A DNA stretch of 64,000 nucleotides, from the NCBI GenBank assembly GCA_963830485.1, contig CAWHNE010000035.1, positions 1-64,000 on the forward strand, given 5' to 3'. Made by a program: the position numbers and the translations under genes. The notes beneath the pieces were generated by a model, which had not been told where the DNA came from, ran no database searches, and was given only the letters and a program-made list of their open reading frames with translations. The DNA is from CAIWHR01 sp963830485. GTDB lineage: Bacteria; Pseudomonadota; Gammaproteobacteria; Burkholderiales; Casimicrobiaceae. Positions 1-9,295 of this stretch are shown piece by piece; within the stretch, counting starts at the first letter, position 1, and each line of letters begins with the position of its first letter.

Positions 1-240
1 CGGCGCATCGGGCGTCGGTGCGCGATTGCGATCCACGCCGTCGTCACACGGGTTGCCGCCCTTGGCGTTGAGACCCTTGCGCATGTCCACGTTCGACCCC
101 TTCGACGGATCACCGCTGCCACATTGCTTGACGGAATTGCCCTCAACTGATGCGGGCGATGCGATTTGCTCCTTGGTGGGCTTGCCTGCCATCGCCGACA
201 CGGAGAACGCTACGAGTAGTGCGAGGATTAGGAACTTCAT
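1..240 (-). CDS. small secreted protein, C-terminus cut by window edge
   Basis: The gene starts at an ATG on the minus strand at 240, preceded by AAGGAG eight bases upstream, and reads off the left edge without a stop, so only the first 80 residues are visible. Residues 1-18 form a clear signal peptide (MKFLILALLVAFSVSAMA) and the mature part begins GKPTKEQIAS. It is hydrophilic, with two cysteines (in KQCGSG and NPCDDG) and many Gly, Asp and Asn. I do not recognise the family. It is probably periplasmic or secreted. The strong ribosome site and signal peptide make it a real gene. Confidence 0.7.
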   Translation of the reverse strand, partial: MKFLILALLVAFSVSAMAGKPTKEQIASPASVEGNSVKQCGSGDPSKGSNVDMRKGLNAKGGNPCDDGVDRNRAPTPDAP

Positions 241-476
241 TCCTGCGTCTCCTTTGCAAACTCCCTGTTTATCTTCGATGCACCCCGGGTAGGCTTTCGG
301 TCCGTGAGCGCTCCCCGGCGTCGCTTTGTGACGAGCGGCGCCAGCAGGGGCAATTCACGCTCTGGTGAACGGCCTCTGAGGGGACTATCCGCAAGCGGTG
401 TGCCAAGGCTCGCTCGGTGGGCGGGCTCGAGCTCTCCCGCTCTTACCGCCGGGATTGCGCGGCCCCCGCGCCGCAG

Positions 477-2381
477 CTATCGGTAGCCCGCGGCCTGCAA
501 TTCGAACAATTCAGCATAGCGCCCTCCCCGCTCCAGCAGTTCGGCGTGGGTGCCCATGGCTTCGACGGCGCCGTCCATCAGCACCACGATTCGATCGGCC
601 ATGCGGACGCTGGAAAAGCGGTGCGATATCAGCACCGCCGTCTTGCCCTTGCTCAATTCCTTGAAGCGCTTGAACACCCCGAACTCCGAACGCGCGTCGA
701 GCGCCGCCGTGGGCTCGTCGAGTATCAGAAGCTGCGCGTCGCGCATGTAGGCACGCGCGATGGCAATCTTCTGCCACTCGCCACCGGAGAGGTCGATGCC
801 GGTTCGAAAGCGCTTGCCGAGAATCTGATCGTATCCCTGGGGAAGCTTCTGAATGACCTCGTCCGCCAGGCTGCGCTCGGCGGCAGCGATGATGCGAGCG
901 CGGTCGTCGCGCGCCTCGATACGGCCGACGGCGATATTGTCGGCGGCGGTGAAGTGATAGCGGACGAAGTCCTGAAAGATGACGCCGATGTTGGCGCGAA
1001 TCGCCAACAGGTCGTATTCGCGGAGATCGTGCCCATCGAGCAGAATGCGGCCCTCGTCCGGATCGTAAAGCCGCGCCAGCAGCTTGACGAGGGTGGTCTT
1101 GCCGGCACCGTTTTCCCCCACGAGCGCAAGGACCTCCCCCGTACGCAGCTCGAACGTCATTCCACGCACCGCCCAGCGCTCGGCCCCAGGGTAGCGAAAT
1201 CCGACGTTCTCGAATGCGAAGCCCCCCCGAATCGGCACGGGGAATGGCCGTGGGTTCAGCGGCGGAACGATTTCCGGCTGGATCTCGAAGAATGAGAACA
1301 GGTCGTCGAGATAGAGCGCCTGGCCCGCGACCTGCGAGAATCCCATCAGCAGGTTTTCCAGCAGGTTTCGCAGGCGCCGGAAGGAGCCCGCGAGGAACGT
1401 GAGATCGCCGATGGAAAAGTCGCCGTGGAGCGTGCGCCACACGATGTAGGCGTACGCGACATAGTAGGCAATGGTGCCGATCGCGGAAAGCAGGCTTCCC
1501 CAGCCTGCGCGCCGCAGCGCGATTCGGCGATTGGCCTCGAAGAAGCTCGTGGCCAGCGTTCGGTAGCGCTCGATCAGGAAAGCGTTCAGGCCGAAGATCT
1601 TCACTTCCTTGGCCGTCTCCGCGCTCGCGCCCGTCTGCCGCACGTAATCGAGTTCGCGCCGCTCCGGCGTGCGGGCGTAGTTGAGCGAGTAGCTCTGCGC
1701 GTTGAAATGTGCCTCGCCGACGAATGCCGGTAGCAGGGCAATGGCGAGGAACGCGATCAGCCACGGAGCGTAGATGAGCAGTCCCGCGGCGAAGCTCACG
1801 ACGGTGACGACATCCTGCGCCTGGCTGAAGAGCTGCCCGATCAGGCTCGAACGTCCGGCCGCCTGCCGCCGTGCCCGTTCCAGCCGATCCTGGAGCTCGC
1901 TGTCCTCGAAATCCTCGAGGTCGAGCGTGGCGGCGTGTTCCATGAGCCGAAGACTGATCTCGTTGCTGAACCGCTCCGACAACAAGGAGTCCAGCAGCGA
2001 CACGGCGCGGCCCAGGACGTCGGAGAAGACCGCGAGTCCGAATTCCAGGACGAGCAACCCACCGATGCGGTCCAGCAATCCGCTCGCGAGCCATTGCCCA
2101 AGGCCTTCGACAGCATGCGGCGCCTGGACCAGCAGCACGACCTCATCGATGATCAGCTTGCCGACGTAGAGCGTCGCGACCGGCAGCAATGCGCGCACGA
2201 CGCGCAGCAGCGATTGGCCGAGCGTGAGCGCGGGGCTGGTCCGCCAGACCAGCTTCAGGAACGGCGGGAGGTTGCGCAATGCTCCCAAGCGCGCTCGCCA
2301 CGACTGGCGTTCCGGTGCTGGCGATGCGTCACCAGGCTTGGGCGGGGCCGTACGGCCGCCCATGGCGTAATTCTTGGGCAT
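477..2381 (-). CDS. ABC exporter, fused membrane and ATPase domains
   Basis: A half-transporter of the ABC exporter type, about 634 residues, expected to act as a homodimer in the inner membrane and export a hydrophobic or peptide substrate. The N-terminal half holds about six membrane segments (for example LLPVATLYVGKLIID and LLIYAPWLIAFLAIALLP). The C-terminal half is a complete ATPase: Walker A GENGAGKTT near residue 421, Q-loop FQDF, signature LSGGEWQ near 529, Walker B LLILDEPTAALD near 549 and the switch His in LISHRFSS. The substrate cannot be read from sequence. I chose ATG at 2381; a GTG at 2435 would add 18 residues, and neither has a strong ribosome site. It stands alone, divergent from the next gene. 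Confidence 0.85.
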   Translation of the reverse strand: MPKNYAMGGRTAPPKPGDASPAPERQSWRARLGALRNLPPFLKLVWRTSPALTLGQSLLRVVRALLPVATLYVGKLIIDEVVLLVQAPHAVEGLGQWLASGLLDRIGGLLVLEFGLAVFSDVLGRAVSLLDSLLSERFSNEISLRLMEHAATLDLEDFEDSELQDRLERARRQAAGRSSLIGQLFSQAQDVVTVVSFAAGLLIYAPWLIAFLAIALLPAFVGEAHFNAQSYSLNYARTPERRELDYVRQTGASAETAKEVKIFGLNAFLIERYRTLATSFFEANRRIALRRAGWGSLLSAIGTIAYYVAYAYIVWRTLHGDFSIGDLTFLAGSFRRLRNLLENLLMGFSQVAGQALYLDDLFSFFEIQPEIVPPLNPRPFPVPIRGGFAFENVGFRYPGAERWAVRGMTFELRTGEVLALVGENGAGKTTLVKLLARLYDPDEGRILLDGHDLREYDLLAIRANIGVIFQDFVRYHFTAADNIAVGRIEARDDRARIIAAAERSLADEVIQKLPQGYDQILGKRFRTGIDLSGGEWQKIAIARAYMRDAQLLILDEPTAALDARSEFGVFKRFKELSKGKTAVLISHRFSSVRMADRIVVLMDGAVEAMGTHAELLERGGRYAELFELQAAGYR

Positions 2382-2477
2382 TCGCCATTGTGCCGAATTG
2401 CGGCGAGACGCGTGGAGCGCACCTGCTTTCGCCACAGCAGGTGTGCCGCCCGACGTCTATACTTGATATTCCCCCAC

Positions 2478-2507
2478 GGCGCCGGCCTCGACGCGGCCGG
2501 CGGCGCC
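2478..2507. promoter_or_regulatory. GC-rich hairpin between divergent genes
   Basis: Arms GGCGCCGGCC and GGCCGGCGGCGCC pair with one bulged base around a 7-base loop. The hairpin lies in the 158-212 base divergent region between the ABC exporter and the secreted DUF6454-like gene. A TATACT sequence at 2458-2463 just to its left could be a -10 element. No run of T follows on either strand, so it is not an intrinsic terminator; a structured leader or a protein site is possible. Confidence 0.35.
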
Positions 2508-2593
2508 CGCGTCGGGATGACGTTAGTCCGATCATTCGATCCGGCCGCGCCGGAACTCCACAGCCGTCGGCACGGGCGGAAGAGGAGACCACA

Positions 2594-3553
2594 ATGTCCA
2601 GGATCGAAGTGAAATCGCTGCTTGTCGCTGCGTTCGCGCTGGTCGCAGTGGGGGTGCCGGCTTTGGCGCATACCGATCAAGGGGCGGTCGTCAGCGAACG
2701 CGTGAAGAAGCTCACGCGCGCGGTGCCGTGGAAACTCGCGGAGTCCGTCCCGATCAACTTCAATACGTTCCATCCGCAGGGCATGGTGAGGATCGCTGAC
2801 GTCATCTACCTGTCGTCGGTGGACATTCGCACGCCGACCAAGCGCTACCCGCAATTGCAGGACGGCTACGACCGCGACACGGGCGAGGGCGTCGGGCACC
2901 TGTTCAAGCTGGACATGAAGGGCAACCTGCTCGCCGACCTCACGCTGGGCGAAGGCTCCGTCTATCATCCGGGCGGCATCGACTACGATGGCAAGTGGAT
3001 CTGGGTGCCGACGGCCGAGTACCGTCCCAACAGCCGGGCGATCATCTACAAGGTCGATCCCGCGACGATGAAGGCGACCGAGGTCTTTCGCTACGGCGAC
3101 CATGTCGGCGGCATCGTCCACAACACGCAGGACAACACGCTCCACGGAGTAAGCTGGGGCTCGCGCCGCCTCTACAAGTGGACGCTGGACAACGACGGCA
3201 AGGTCACCAACGCCGGCATCAAGCCGGTAGACCTGCGTGTCACCAACCCCGCGCTCTACATCGACTACCAGGACTGCAAGTATCTCGGGCGGCAGGAAAT
3301 GCTGTGCTCTGGGCTCAACAACTACCAGATGCGACCGAACGCGCCGCGTTTTCCGCTGGGGGGACTGGAAATCGTCGACCTCGCGACCAACCGCGTCGTC
3401 TATCAGGTACCGGTTGAGTTGTGGACCGACAGCGGCTTCCCGATGACGCAGAACCCGGTCTGGATCGAGCCCACGGCCACGGGTCTGCGTGCCTATTTCA
3501 TTCCGGAAGACGAGAAGTCGACGATGTACATCTACGACGCCGAGGTCAAATGA
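2594..3553 (+). CDS. secreted DUF6454-like protein
   Basis: A 319-residue exported protein. The start ATG at 2594 follows AGAGGAG, and residues 1-25 form a signal peptide ending VPALA. The mature protein looks like a beta-propeller: repeated strands with motifs such as FHPQGMVRI, VYHPGGIDYDG, GGIVHNTQDNTLHGVSWGSR and NPVWIEP, each carrying aspartates and glycines at strand turns. From memory this resembles the DUF6454 family, whose function is unknown; that assignment needs a profile search. No catalytic motif is obvious. It is followed 48 bases later by the SHOCT/PspC gene on the same strand, but no functional link is evident. Confidence 0.7.
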   Translation: MSRIEVKSLLVAAFALVAVGVPALAHTDQGAVVSERVKKLTRAVPWKLAESVPINFNTFHPQGMVRIADVIYLSSVDIRTPTKRYPQLQDGYDRDTGEGVGHLFKLDMKGNLLADLTLGEGSVYHPGGIDYDGKWIWVPTAEYRPNSRAIIYKVDPATMKATEVFRYGDHVGGIVHNTQDNTLHGVSWGSRRLYKWTLDNDGKVTNAGIKPVDLRVTNPALYIDYQDCKYLGRQEMLCSGLNNYQMRPNAPRFPLGGLEIVDLATNRVVYQVPVELWTDSGFPMTQNPVWIEPTATGLRAYFIPEDEKSTMYIYDAEVK

Positions 3554-3601
3554 CCACGCTCGCGCATATCCGCGGGACGAGTCCTTGAACAGGAGGTTCC
3601 G

Positions 3602-3928
3602 ATGCCGCTGAGCGACGAGCTGGCCAAACTGCTGGACTTGCATCAACGCGGGGCCCTGACCGACGACGAGTACTCGCGCGCCAAGGCCCGCCTGTTGGAT
3701 GGCGCTGCCAGCTCGACCGAGGCGCCATCCGGGGCTGCTGCCGCGGCGATCAATGCACTGCGGCGCAGCGCCGACGACCGATGGATCGCGGGCGTGTGCG
3801 GCGGCATCGCGGAAGCCACAGGCGTGGATTCCTGGGCGTGGCGCCTGCTGTTCGTCCTGCTGCTGCTGTGCTGGGGCACCGGCCTCGTGCTCTACGTGCT
3901 CATGTGGATCTTCGTGCCCAGGGAGTGA
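3602..3928 (+). CDS. SHOCT plus PspC-domain small membrane protein
   Basis: A 108-residue protein with a strong ribosome site (AGGAGG, start 3602). Residues 1-35 match the short SHOCT module (LAKLLDLHQRGALTDDEYSRAKARLL), usually a small oligomerising tail. Residues about 55-105 are a PspC domain: RWIAGVCGGIAEATGVD followed by a hydrophobic membrane stretch (LLFVLLLLCWGTGLVLYVLMW) and the typical ending IFVPRE. PspC domains belong to envelope-stress sensing, but single-domain copies like this are widespread and not tied to a psp operon. No pspA or pspF is nearby. Placed in the inner membrane. Confidence 0.8.
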   Translation: MPLSDELAKLLDLHQRGALTDDEYSRAKARLLDGAASSTEAPSGAAAAAINALRRSADDRWIAGVCGGIAEATGVDSWAWRLLFVLLLLCWGTGLVLYVLMWIFVPRE

Positions 3929-3979
3929 GCCGGATTCGATCGGGTCGGTCAACCGCGACGGGCGCGCGCATCGGCACTT

Positions 3980-5566
3980 ATGCCAGGACTCCTCGAGTAC
4001 CACCAGCGCAGCAAGCACCGCATCAACCATTACGCTCCCGGTCCGACGGGACTCGACTGGGCAAACCAGCCGAATCCGTTCCGGGAGTTCGACGGCGCGG
4101 AGAGGCTCGAGCTGCGCCTGGCTGCCGATTCAGTCGTCACACGCTACAACGAATTGCGCCGCGGCAGCCTGCCACGCCCGAGTCGATTCGACCTCGATCA
4201 CCTGGCCATTCTGTTCGAGCTCTCGCTCGGTCTGTCGGCGTGGAAATCCTATGGCGCCCAGCGGTGGGCCTTGCGCTGCAATCCTTCGAGCGGAAATCTG
4301 CATCCGACCGAGGGCTATCTGTTGTGCCCGCGCCTCCCCGGCCTCGTCGCTGGGGTCCACCACTACTTGAGCCGGGATCACGTGCTCGAGAAACGCGCGG
4401 CGGTGGACGATCCGCGCTGGACCGAAGCGTTTGCCGGCAACGGTGTCCTGATCGGCCTCAGCTCGATCCACTGGCGCGAAGCGTGGAAATACGGCTTGCG
4501 TGCGTGGCGCTACTGTCAGCATGATTGCGGCCACGCAATCGCTGCGGTGAGCTACGCCGCGGCCGCCCTCGGCTGGCAGACCCGATTGGTCTATTCGGCT
4601 GCAGACGAGACCGTCGCCCGTTTGCTGGGCGTCGATCGCCACGCGGATTTCGGAGATGCAGAAGCGGAGGTACCGGATGCCCTGCTGTGGGTCGGGGAGC
4701 CGGATGCGCGGCCCGATCTTGAGCAGCTGGTGGTCCCGCTCGGTGAGGCCACGTGGTACGGGCGCGCCAACAAGTTGAGTCATGAGCAGGTGCGATGGCC
4801 GGACATCGACTCGATTCAACGCGCCACTCGCAAACCTCCCACTCAAGACCCACCCGCGCCGGCACCGGTCGCACTGCCGCCTCCTTCGGCACCCGACCTC
4901 GATCTGACGTTCGCCGCGATCGCGCGACAACGGCGCAGCGCCGTGGGTTTCGATGGCCGTACGCGCATCCCCGACGCGAGCTTCTTCACGATGCTCGAAT
5001 GCCTTCTGGTGCGCGGCGATGCGCCACCCTGGAATGCGTTGCAGGCTCCCGTGCTCGTGCATCCCGCGTTGATGGTGCACCGTGTCGATGGCCTGGAGCC
5101 GGGTCTGTACATGTTCCTGCGCGATCCGGATGCCCTGCCCGGCCTGAAGCAGTCGATGCGCGATGAGTGGCTGTGGCAGAAGGTCGGGCCGGCCCGTCTG
5201 CCGCTGTATTTCCTGTTGCCCCATGACTTGCGAGACGTTGCCAAGTCGGTGTGCTGCCACCAGGACATCGGCGCCGACTCGTGTTTTGCGCTGGGGATGC
5301 TTGCGAAGTTCGACGTCGCGATGCATGAACCGTGGCGCTACCGCCACCTCTTCTGGGAATCCGGCATGCTCGGGCAGGTCCTCTATCTCGAAGCCGAGGC
5401 AGCCGGCATACGCTCCACCGGGATTGGCTGTTTCTTCGATGACGAAATGCATGCGCTGCTTGGAATCGACGACCATTCCTGGCAGAGCCTGTATCACTTC
5501 ACCGTTGGCGGCGCCGTGGACGATCCTCGGCTCTCCACGTTGCCGCCGTACGCGTTTCAACCTTGA
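3980..5566 (+). CDS. SagB/ThcOx-type dehydrogenase, two nitroreductase domains
   Basis: A 528-residue flavoprotein of the SagB-type nitroreductase superfamily. Two related halves are visible: the first contains YGAQRWALRCNPSSGNLHPTEGYLL (residues about 92-116) and the second FAAIARQRRSAVGFDGRTRIPDASFF and IRSTGIGCFFDDEMHALLGI. In McbC/SagB enzymes such domains bind FMN and oxidise thiazolines or oxazolines in peptide natural products. No precursor peptide, cyclodehydratase (YcaO) or E1-like gene is near, so this stand-alone double-domain form more likely has another redox role. The start is the first in-frame ATG; its ribosome site is weak. Two hairpins follow the stop. Confidence 0.8.
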   Translation: MPGLLEYHQRSKHRINHYAPGPTGLDWANQPNPFREFDGAERLELRLAADSVVTRYNELRRGSLPRPSRFDLDHLAILFELSLGLSAWKSYGAQRWALRCNPSSGNLHPTEGYLLCPRLPGLVAGVHHYLSRDHVLEKRAAVDDPRWTEAFAGNGVLIGLSSIHWREAWKYGLRAWRYCQHDCGHAIAAVSYAAAALGWQTRLVYSAADETVARLLGVDRHADFGDAEAEVPDALLWVGEPDARPDLEQLVVPLGEATWYGRANKLSHEQVRWPDIDSIQRATRKPPTQDPPAPAPVALPPPSAPDLDLTFAAIARQRRSAVGFDGRTRIPDASFFTMLECLLVRGDAPPWNALQAPVLVHPALMVHRVDGLEPGLYMFLRDPDALPGLKQSMRDEWLWQKVGPARLPLYFLLPHDLRDVAKSVCCHQDIGADSCFALGMLAKFDVAMHEPWRYRHLFWESGMLGQVLYLEAEAAGIRSTGIGCFFDDEMHALLGIDDHSWQSLYHFTVGGAVDDPRLSTLPPYAFQP

Positions 5567-5581
5567 AGCGCGTGGAGACCC

Positions 5582-5618
5582 AGAGCGCTCTTGCGCTCTC
5601 TGTGCGTCGACGCACAGA
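5582..5618. terminator. tandem hairpins after the SagB-type gene
   Basis: Two adjacent inverted repeats lie 15 bases after the stop at 5566. The first pairs AGAGCGC with GCGCTCT around TCTT (5582-5599). The second is a perfect 20-base palindrome centred at 5608/5609 (5599-5618; half-site TCTGTGCGTC). No T-run follows, so this may be a weak or factor-dependent terminator, or the palindrome may be an operator for the small membrane gene that starts 50 bases later. Confidence 0.45.
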
Positions 5619-5667
5619 CAGCCGCGCCGGCGACCGGTAATGTGTGAAGACTTGAATGGAGACGACA

Positions 5668-5844
5668 ATGATCGATGGCAATCTATTGCTCTTGCTTGAG
5701 CTATGTGGTCTGGCCGTACTGGTCAGTCTTGGTGTCTGGCGTATCTTCCGAACCCGGCAGTCGGCAACGATCGACGCGTCGGCCCCGGTGGTGCATGACA
5801 TGCGCAAAGAGGGGCAACGGATGAACGTCCAGACTGATCCTTGA
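5668..5844 (+). CDS. small single-span membrane protein
   Basis: A 58-residue protein starting at the ATG at 5668, which has GGAG at a good distance; an in-frame ATG at 5656 overlaps that ribosome site and is less likely. Residues 5-25 (NLLLLLELCGLAVLVSLGVWRIF) form one membrane helix followed by a positively charged stretch and a hydrophilic tail. No family recognised. It sits alone between the SagB-type gene and the wax-ester synthase gene. The stretch from 5845 to 6047 shows nothing further. Confidence 0.5.
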   Translation: MIDGNLLLLLELCGLAVLVSLGVWRIFRTRQSATIDASAPVVHDMRKEGQRMNVQTDP

Positions 5845-6047
5845 TGACCTGTGCGCGAGGTCACCCGGCGCTGATGTTCTGCCTGCTTGCCGCGAGGCTG
5901 CTGAATAACTGATGGGCAGTTGAATCACGAGTTGCCAACCACGCAACCGGAGGTACGAAGGGCGCATGGCCGCCTAAGGTCCCGGGCATATAATCCCCGG
6001 AGACTTCAAGGCCCCAGCCTGCAATACGAGGCGACATTCATTCCTCG

Positions 6048-7526
6048 ATGACGCCCCTTTCCGGCCTCGATGCTGCATTCCTTTACCTCGAGACGCCCGA
6101 GACGCCGATGCACGTGGGGTCGGTGCATCTCTATGAGCTGCCGCGCGGTCAGCGCACGGGTTTCTTCGAACGTGCGCGGCATCACCTCGAAGGCCGGCTG
6201 CACCTGACGTCCGTTTTTCGGCGCCGGCTTGCGACCTTGCCGTTCGAGCTGGCGGGACCGATGTGGGTCGAGGACCGCCCGGTCGACCTCGACTACCACC
6301 TGCGGCGCATCGTCCTGCCGAAGCCCGGCACGCTGGCCACGCTCGAGGCCCGGGTGGCGACGCTGCACAGCGAGCTGCTCGACCGGGACCATCCTCTCTG
6401 GATGTTCTATCTGATCGAGGGGCTCGCGTCCGGACAGGTCGCGTGGTACTCGAAGGTGCATCACGCGTCGCTCGACGGGGCCGCGGGCGTGCAGCTGGCC
6501 AGCGCGCTTCTCGATCCGACACCGGAACTGCGCGAGGTGTCTCAGCCACGCCGGCGTCCGCTCGAGGTGACGCCCACCTCCGGCCAGCTCGTGAGCGCGG
6601 CGTTGCGCAACAGCGCCGGCCAGTACGCGAAGCTGCTGCGCCACTTGCCCGAACTCGCGCGGGTACTCGGCGGCTTCGTCAGTGCAGCGCCCGGCACATC
6701 GCCGGACGGCAGGCCGGCCGGCGCACGACGCCGCCGTACGTTAAGCCCACGAACGATATTCAACGTCGCCGTCACTCCGGAACGCACGTTCGCCACCGCT
6801 TCGATTCCGCTCGCCGAGGTTAAGGCGGTCGCGGAGCGCCACGAGGTGACGGTCAACGATGTGGTGCTGGCGCTCGCGAGCGGCACGCTTCGCCGCTATC
6901 TCGCGCGTCACGGCGGCATCCCGGAGCGGCCACTCGTGGCGGCCATGCCGGTCTCGTTGCGTGAAGCGGGCGACGTTGCCTATTCGACACGCGCAACGAT
7001 GGTGCTCGCCAGCCTCGCGACCGATCTTGCCGACCCGGTCGACCGCCTCGCGGCGATTCACGCGTCAGCCGGCGCCGGGAAGGCCCTCACGTCGCGAGCG
7101 CGGTCGGTCATCCCGACGGATTTCCCGTCGCTCGGTGCGCCATGGCTGCTCGCCGCGATCGCGAGCGTGTATGGCCGCGCGCAAAGCCTGGCGTCGTTTC
7201 CTCCGCTCGCCAACGTCGTGATCTCGAACGTGTGGGGACCGCAGTCGCCGCTCTACGTTGCCGGGGCCCGAATGCTCACATTCTGGCCCGTGTCGATCGT
7301 CATGCACGGTCTCGGACTCAACATTACGGTACAAAGCTACTGCGGCTCACTCGACTTTGGCCTGATCGCTGCGCGCCGGGCCGTGCCCGACATGAAACCG
7401 CTGGTCCGCGCGTTGCACGCGACCCACGATGAACTGAAAGCGTCCGAACCGCGTTCTGCCGCGCGTGCGCCGCGTCCAGCAACCTCGCCACCGCCAGCGA
7501 AGCGACGCGCGCGGACCCAAGCCTGA
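6048..7526 (+). CDS. wax ester synthase/diacylglycerol acyltransferase
   Basis: A 492-residue bifunctional acyltransferase of the WS/DGAT family, which joins acyl-CoA to a fatty alcohol or diacylglycerol to make storage lipid at the inner membrane surface. The catalytic motif HHASLDG is present at residues 138-144, and the N-terminal block MTPLSGLDAAFLYLETPETPMHVG is characteristic. The C-terminal domain contains NVWGPQSPLYVAGARM, typical of the DUF1298 half. Length matches the family (450-500). The tail after residue 465 is Ala/Arg/Pro-rich and low in complexity. Two alpha/beta hydrolase genes follow at once on the same strand (9 and 5 base gaps), suggesting one lipid-metabolism operon. Confidence 0.9.
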   Translation: MTPLSGLDAAFLYLETPETPMHVGSVHLYELPRGQRTGFFERARHHLEGRLHLTSVFRRRLATLPFELAGPMWVEDRPVDLDYHLRRIVLPKPGTLATLEARVATLHSELLDRDHPLWMFYLIEGLASGQVAWYSKVHHASLDGAAGVQLASALLDPTPELREVSQPRRRPLEVTPTSGQLVSAALRNSAGQYAKLLRHLPELARVLGGFVSAAPGTSPDGRPAGARRRRTLSPRTIFNVAVTPERTFATASIPLAEVKAVAERHEVTVNDVVLALASGTLRRYLARHGGIPERPLVAAMPVSLREAGDVAYSTRATMVLASLATDLADPVDRLAAIHASAGAGKALTSRARSVIPTDFPSLGAPWLLAAIASVYGRAQSLASFPPLANVVISNVWGPQSPLYVAGARMLTFWPVSIVMHGLGLNITVQSYCGSLDFGLIAARRAVPDMKPLVRALHATHDELKASEPRSAARAPRPATSPPPAKRRARTQA

Positions 7527-7535
7527 GGCGCGCCC

Positions 7536-8342
7536 ATGGCGTCCAAGGACATGCACAACGCGCAGCACTGGTACGAATACGGACTCGTGCGCGCACCGGG
7601 TCTCGTCCGGCTCGCGCTCGAATGGCGCGCACCGTGGGAACTCGGCGCGGCGGTGGCGCTGCGTCCGCTGCTCAATCTCGCGCCGGACGGCGACGGTCAC
7701 CCCGTCCTCGTGTACCCGGGACTGATGGCGTCCGACATCACGACGGCGCCGCTGCGCAGCTTCCTCGAGAGCCGCGGCTACGTGGCCTATGGCTGGGGCT
7801 TGAAGACAAACCTGGGGCCGCGTGTCGGCGTGCTCGAGGCGTGTCGCGCGCGGCTCGCGGAAATCCACAAGCGCCACAAGCGCCGAATCTCGTTGCTCGG
7901 CTGGAGCCTAGGCGGCATCTACGCGCGCGAGTTCGCGAAAGAGCTCCCCCGCCACGTGCGCTTCGTGATCACGCTCGGCACTCCATTCACCGGCCATCCG
8001 AAAGCCTCGAACGCGTGGCGTCTCTACGAGCTCGTCACAGGGGACAAGATCGGCGCGCCCGAAGTCCATGCGCCGCTGCGCGTTCCACCGCCCGTGCCCG
8101 TGACCTCGATCTTCAGCCGCAGCGATGGCGTTGTGGCCTGGCAGTGCAGCGTCGAGAAGGAAGGACCGCTGCACGAGAACATCGAAGTCGAAGCGAGCCA
8201 CCTCGGACTCGGCTTCAACCCGCTCGCGTGGTATGCGATCGCCGACCGTCTGGCGCAACCCGAGGGGAAATGGCGGCGCTTCGACCGGACCGGCGGCCGC
8301 GCATGGCTGTATCGCGACCCCAAGCGATCCGGCTGGTATTAG
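7536..8342 (+). CDS. alpha/beta hydrolase, lipase-like
   Basis: A 268-residue alpha/beta hydrolase. The oxyanion region HPVLVYPGLMASD (residues 55-67) and the nucleophile elbow GWSLGG with Ser124 are clear. The acid is probably Asp in IFSRSDGVV and the base His in EASHLGLG, as in lipases and esterases. It starts 9 bases after the wax-ester synthase stop and is probably co-transcribed; a role in releasing acyl chains from, or editing, the stored lipid is an inference from position. No signal peptide, so it should be cytoplasmic. Confidence 0.8.
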   Translation: MASKDMHNAQHWYEYGLVRAPGLVRLALEWRAPWELGAAVALRPLLNLAPDGDGHPVLVYPGLMASDITTAPLRSFLESRGYVAYGWGLKTNLGPRVGVLEACRARLAEIHKRHKRRISLLGWSLGGIYAREFAKELPRHVRFVITLGTPFTGHPKASNAWRLYELVTGDKIGAPEVHAPLRVPPPVPVTSIFSRSDGVVAWQCSVEKEGPLHENIEVEASHLGLGFNPLAWYAIADRLAQPEGKWRRFDRTGGRAWLYRDPKRSGWY

Positions 8343-8347
8343 CATTC

Positions 8348-9262
8348 ATGCCGACCACCGTAGCCAACGGCGTGGCGCTCGCCTATGAGACGCGGGGCGA
8401 TCCTGCCGCATCGCCCCTGGTACTGATCATGGGTCTGGGCATGCCCCTCGTCTTCTGGCCCGACGCGTTCGTCGACGGGCTCGTGGACAGCGGCTTTCAC
8501 GTCGTGCGCTTCGACAACCGCGACTGTGGCCATTCCGAGAAGCTCGCCTATGGGCGGCTCCCCAATCTGCCGCTCGCCATCGGCCGGGCCCTGTTGCGGC
8601 TCAAGGTGCGCGCGCCGTACACGCTGGGCGACATGGCGAAGGACGTCATCGGCCTCCTCGACACCATGGGCATCGCGCGCGCCCACGTGGTCGGCGTGTC
8701 GATGGGCGGGATGATCGGGCAGGTCATGGCCGCGCGCTTTCCGGATCGCGTGACGAGCCTCACGTCGATCATGGCCTCGAGCGGCAATCCGGGCGTCTCG
8801 CTCGGCAAGCCGGGTGCCGTGCGCGCGATCCTGCGCCGGCCGGACCCCCACGACACCGATGCCGTAGTCGCCCACCTCGTCGGCGTGTTCGGCGTGATCG
8901 GCAGCCCAGGCTACGCGACGGATCCGGCGCTACTGCGCGGCATGTGCGAGCGCGTGGCCCGCTGCGGCTATTACCCGGCGGGCACCGCGCGGCAACTGCT
9001 CGCGATCCTCGCCACCGGTGACCGCCGCTCGGAGCTCACTCGGATCCGCGCACCGACGCTGGTCATTCACGGCACCCGCGATCCGCTGATGCCCGTCGCC
9101 GCCGGCCGCGACACTGCCCGGCACATTCCGGGCGCCCGTCTGCTCGAGATCGAGGGGATGGGGCATGACCTGCCACCCGTACTGACGCCGCGGATCGTCG
9201 ACGCAATCGCACGACACTGCCGCGACGCCGAAGCCGCGCACAAGGCGCGCGGCTCGGGGTGA
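8348..9262 (+). CDS. alpha/beta hydrolase
   Basis: A 304-residue alpha/beta hydrolase fold protein, third gene of the apparent lipid operon, starting 5 bases after the previous stop. The oxyanion loop is MGLGMPLVFW, the nucleophile elbow GVSMGG has Ser118, the acid is Asp in IHGTRDPLMP and the base His in GMGHDLPP, so the catalytic triad is complete. This arrangement is typical of carboxylesterases and lipases of the TesA/EstB-like hydrolase group. Substrate unknown. The gene ends 33 bases before a convergent small gene; no clear terminator is seen between them. Confidence 0.8.
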   Translation: MPTTVANGVALAYETRGDPAASPLVLIMGLGMPLVFWPDAFVDGLVDSGFHVVRFDNRDCGHSEKLAYGRLPNLPLAIGRALLRLKVRAPYTLGDMAKDVIGLLDTMGIARAHVVGVSMGGMIGQVMAARFPDRVTSLTSIMASSGNPGVSLGKPGAVRAILRRPDPHDTDAVVAHLVGVFGVIGSPGYATDPALLRGMCERVARCGYYPAGTARQLLAILATGDRRSELTRIRAPTLVIHGTRDPLMPVAAGRDTARHIPGARLLEIEGMGHDLPPVLTPRIVDAIARHCRDAEAAHKARGSG

Positions 9263-9295
9263 ACGCCGGCAATCGCGGCCCAAGCAGCGCGATGC

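Noticed and set aside
417..1295. Long plus-strand open frame opposite the ABC exporter
   Set aside because: Shadow of the minus-strand ABC transporter; composition is not protein-like and the exporter motifs are unambiguous.
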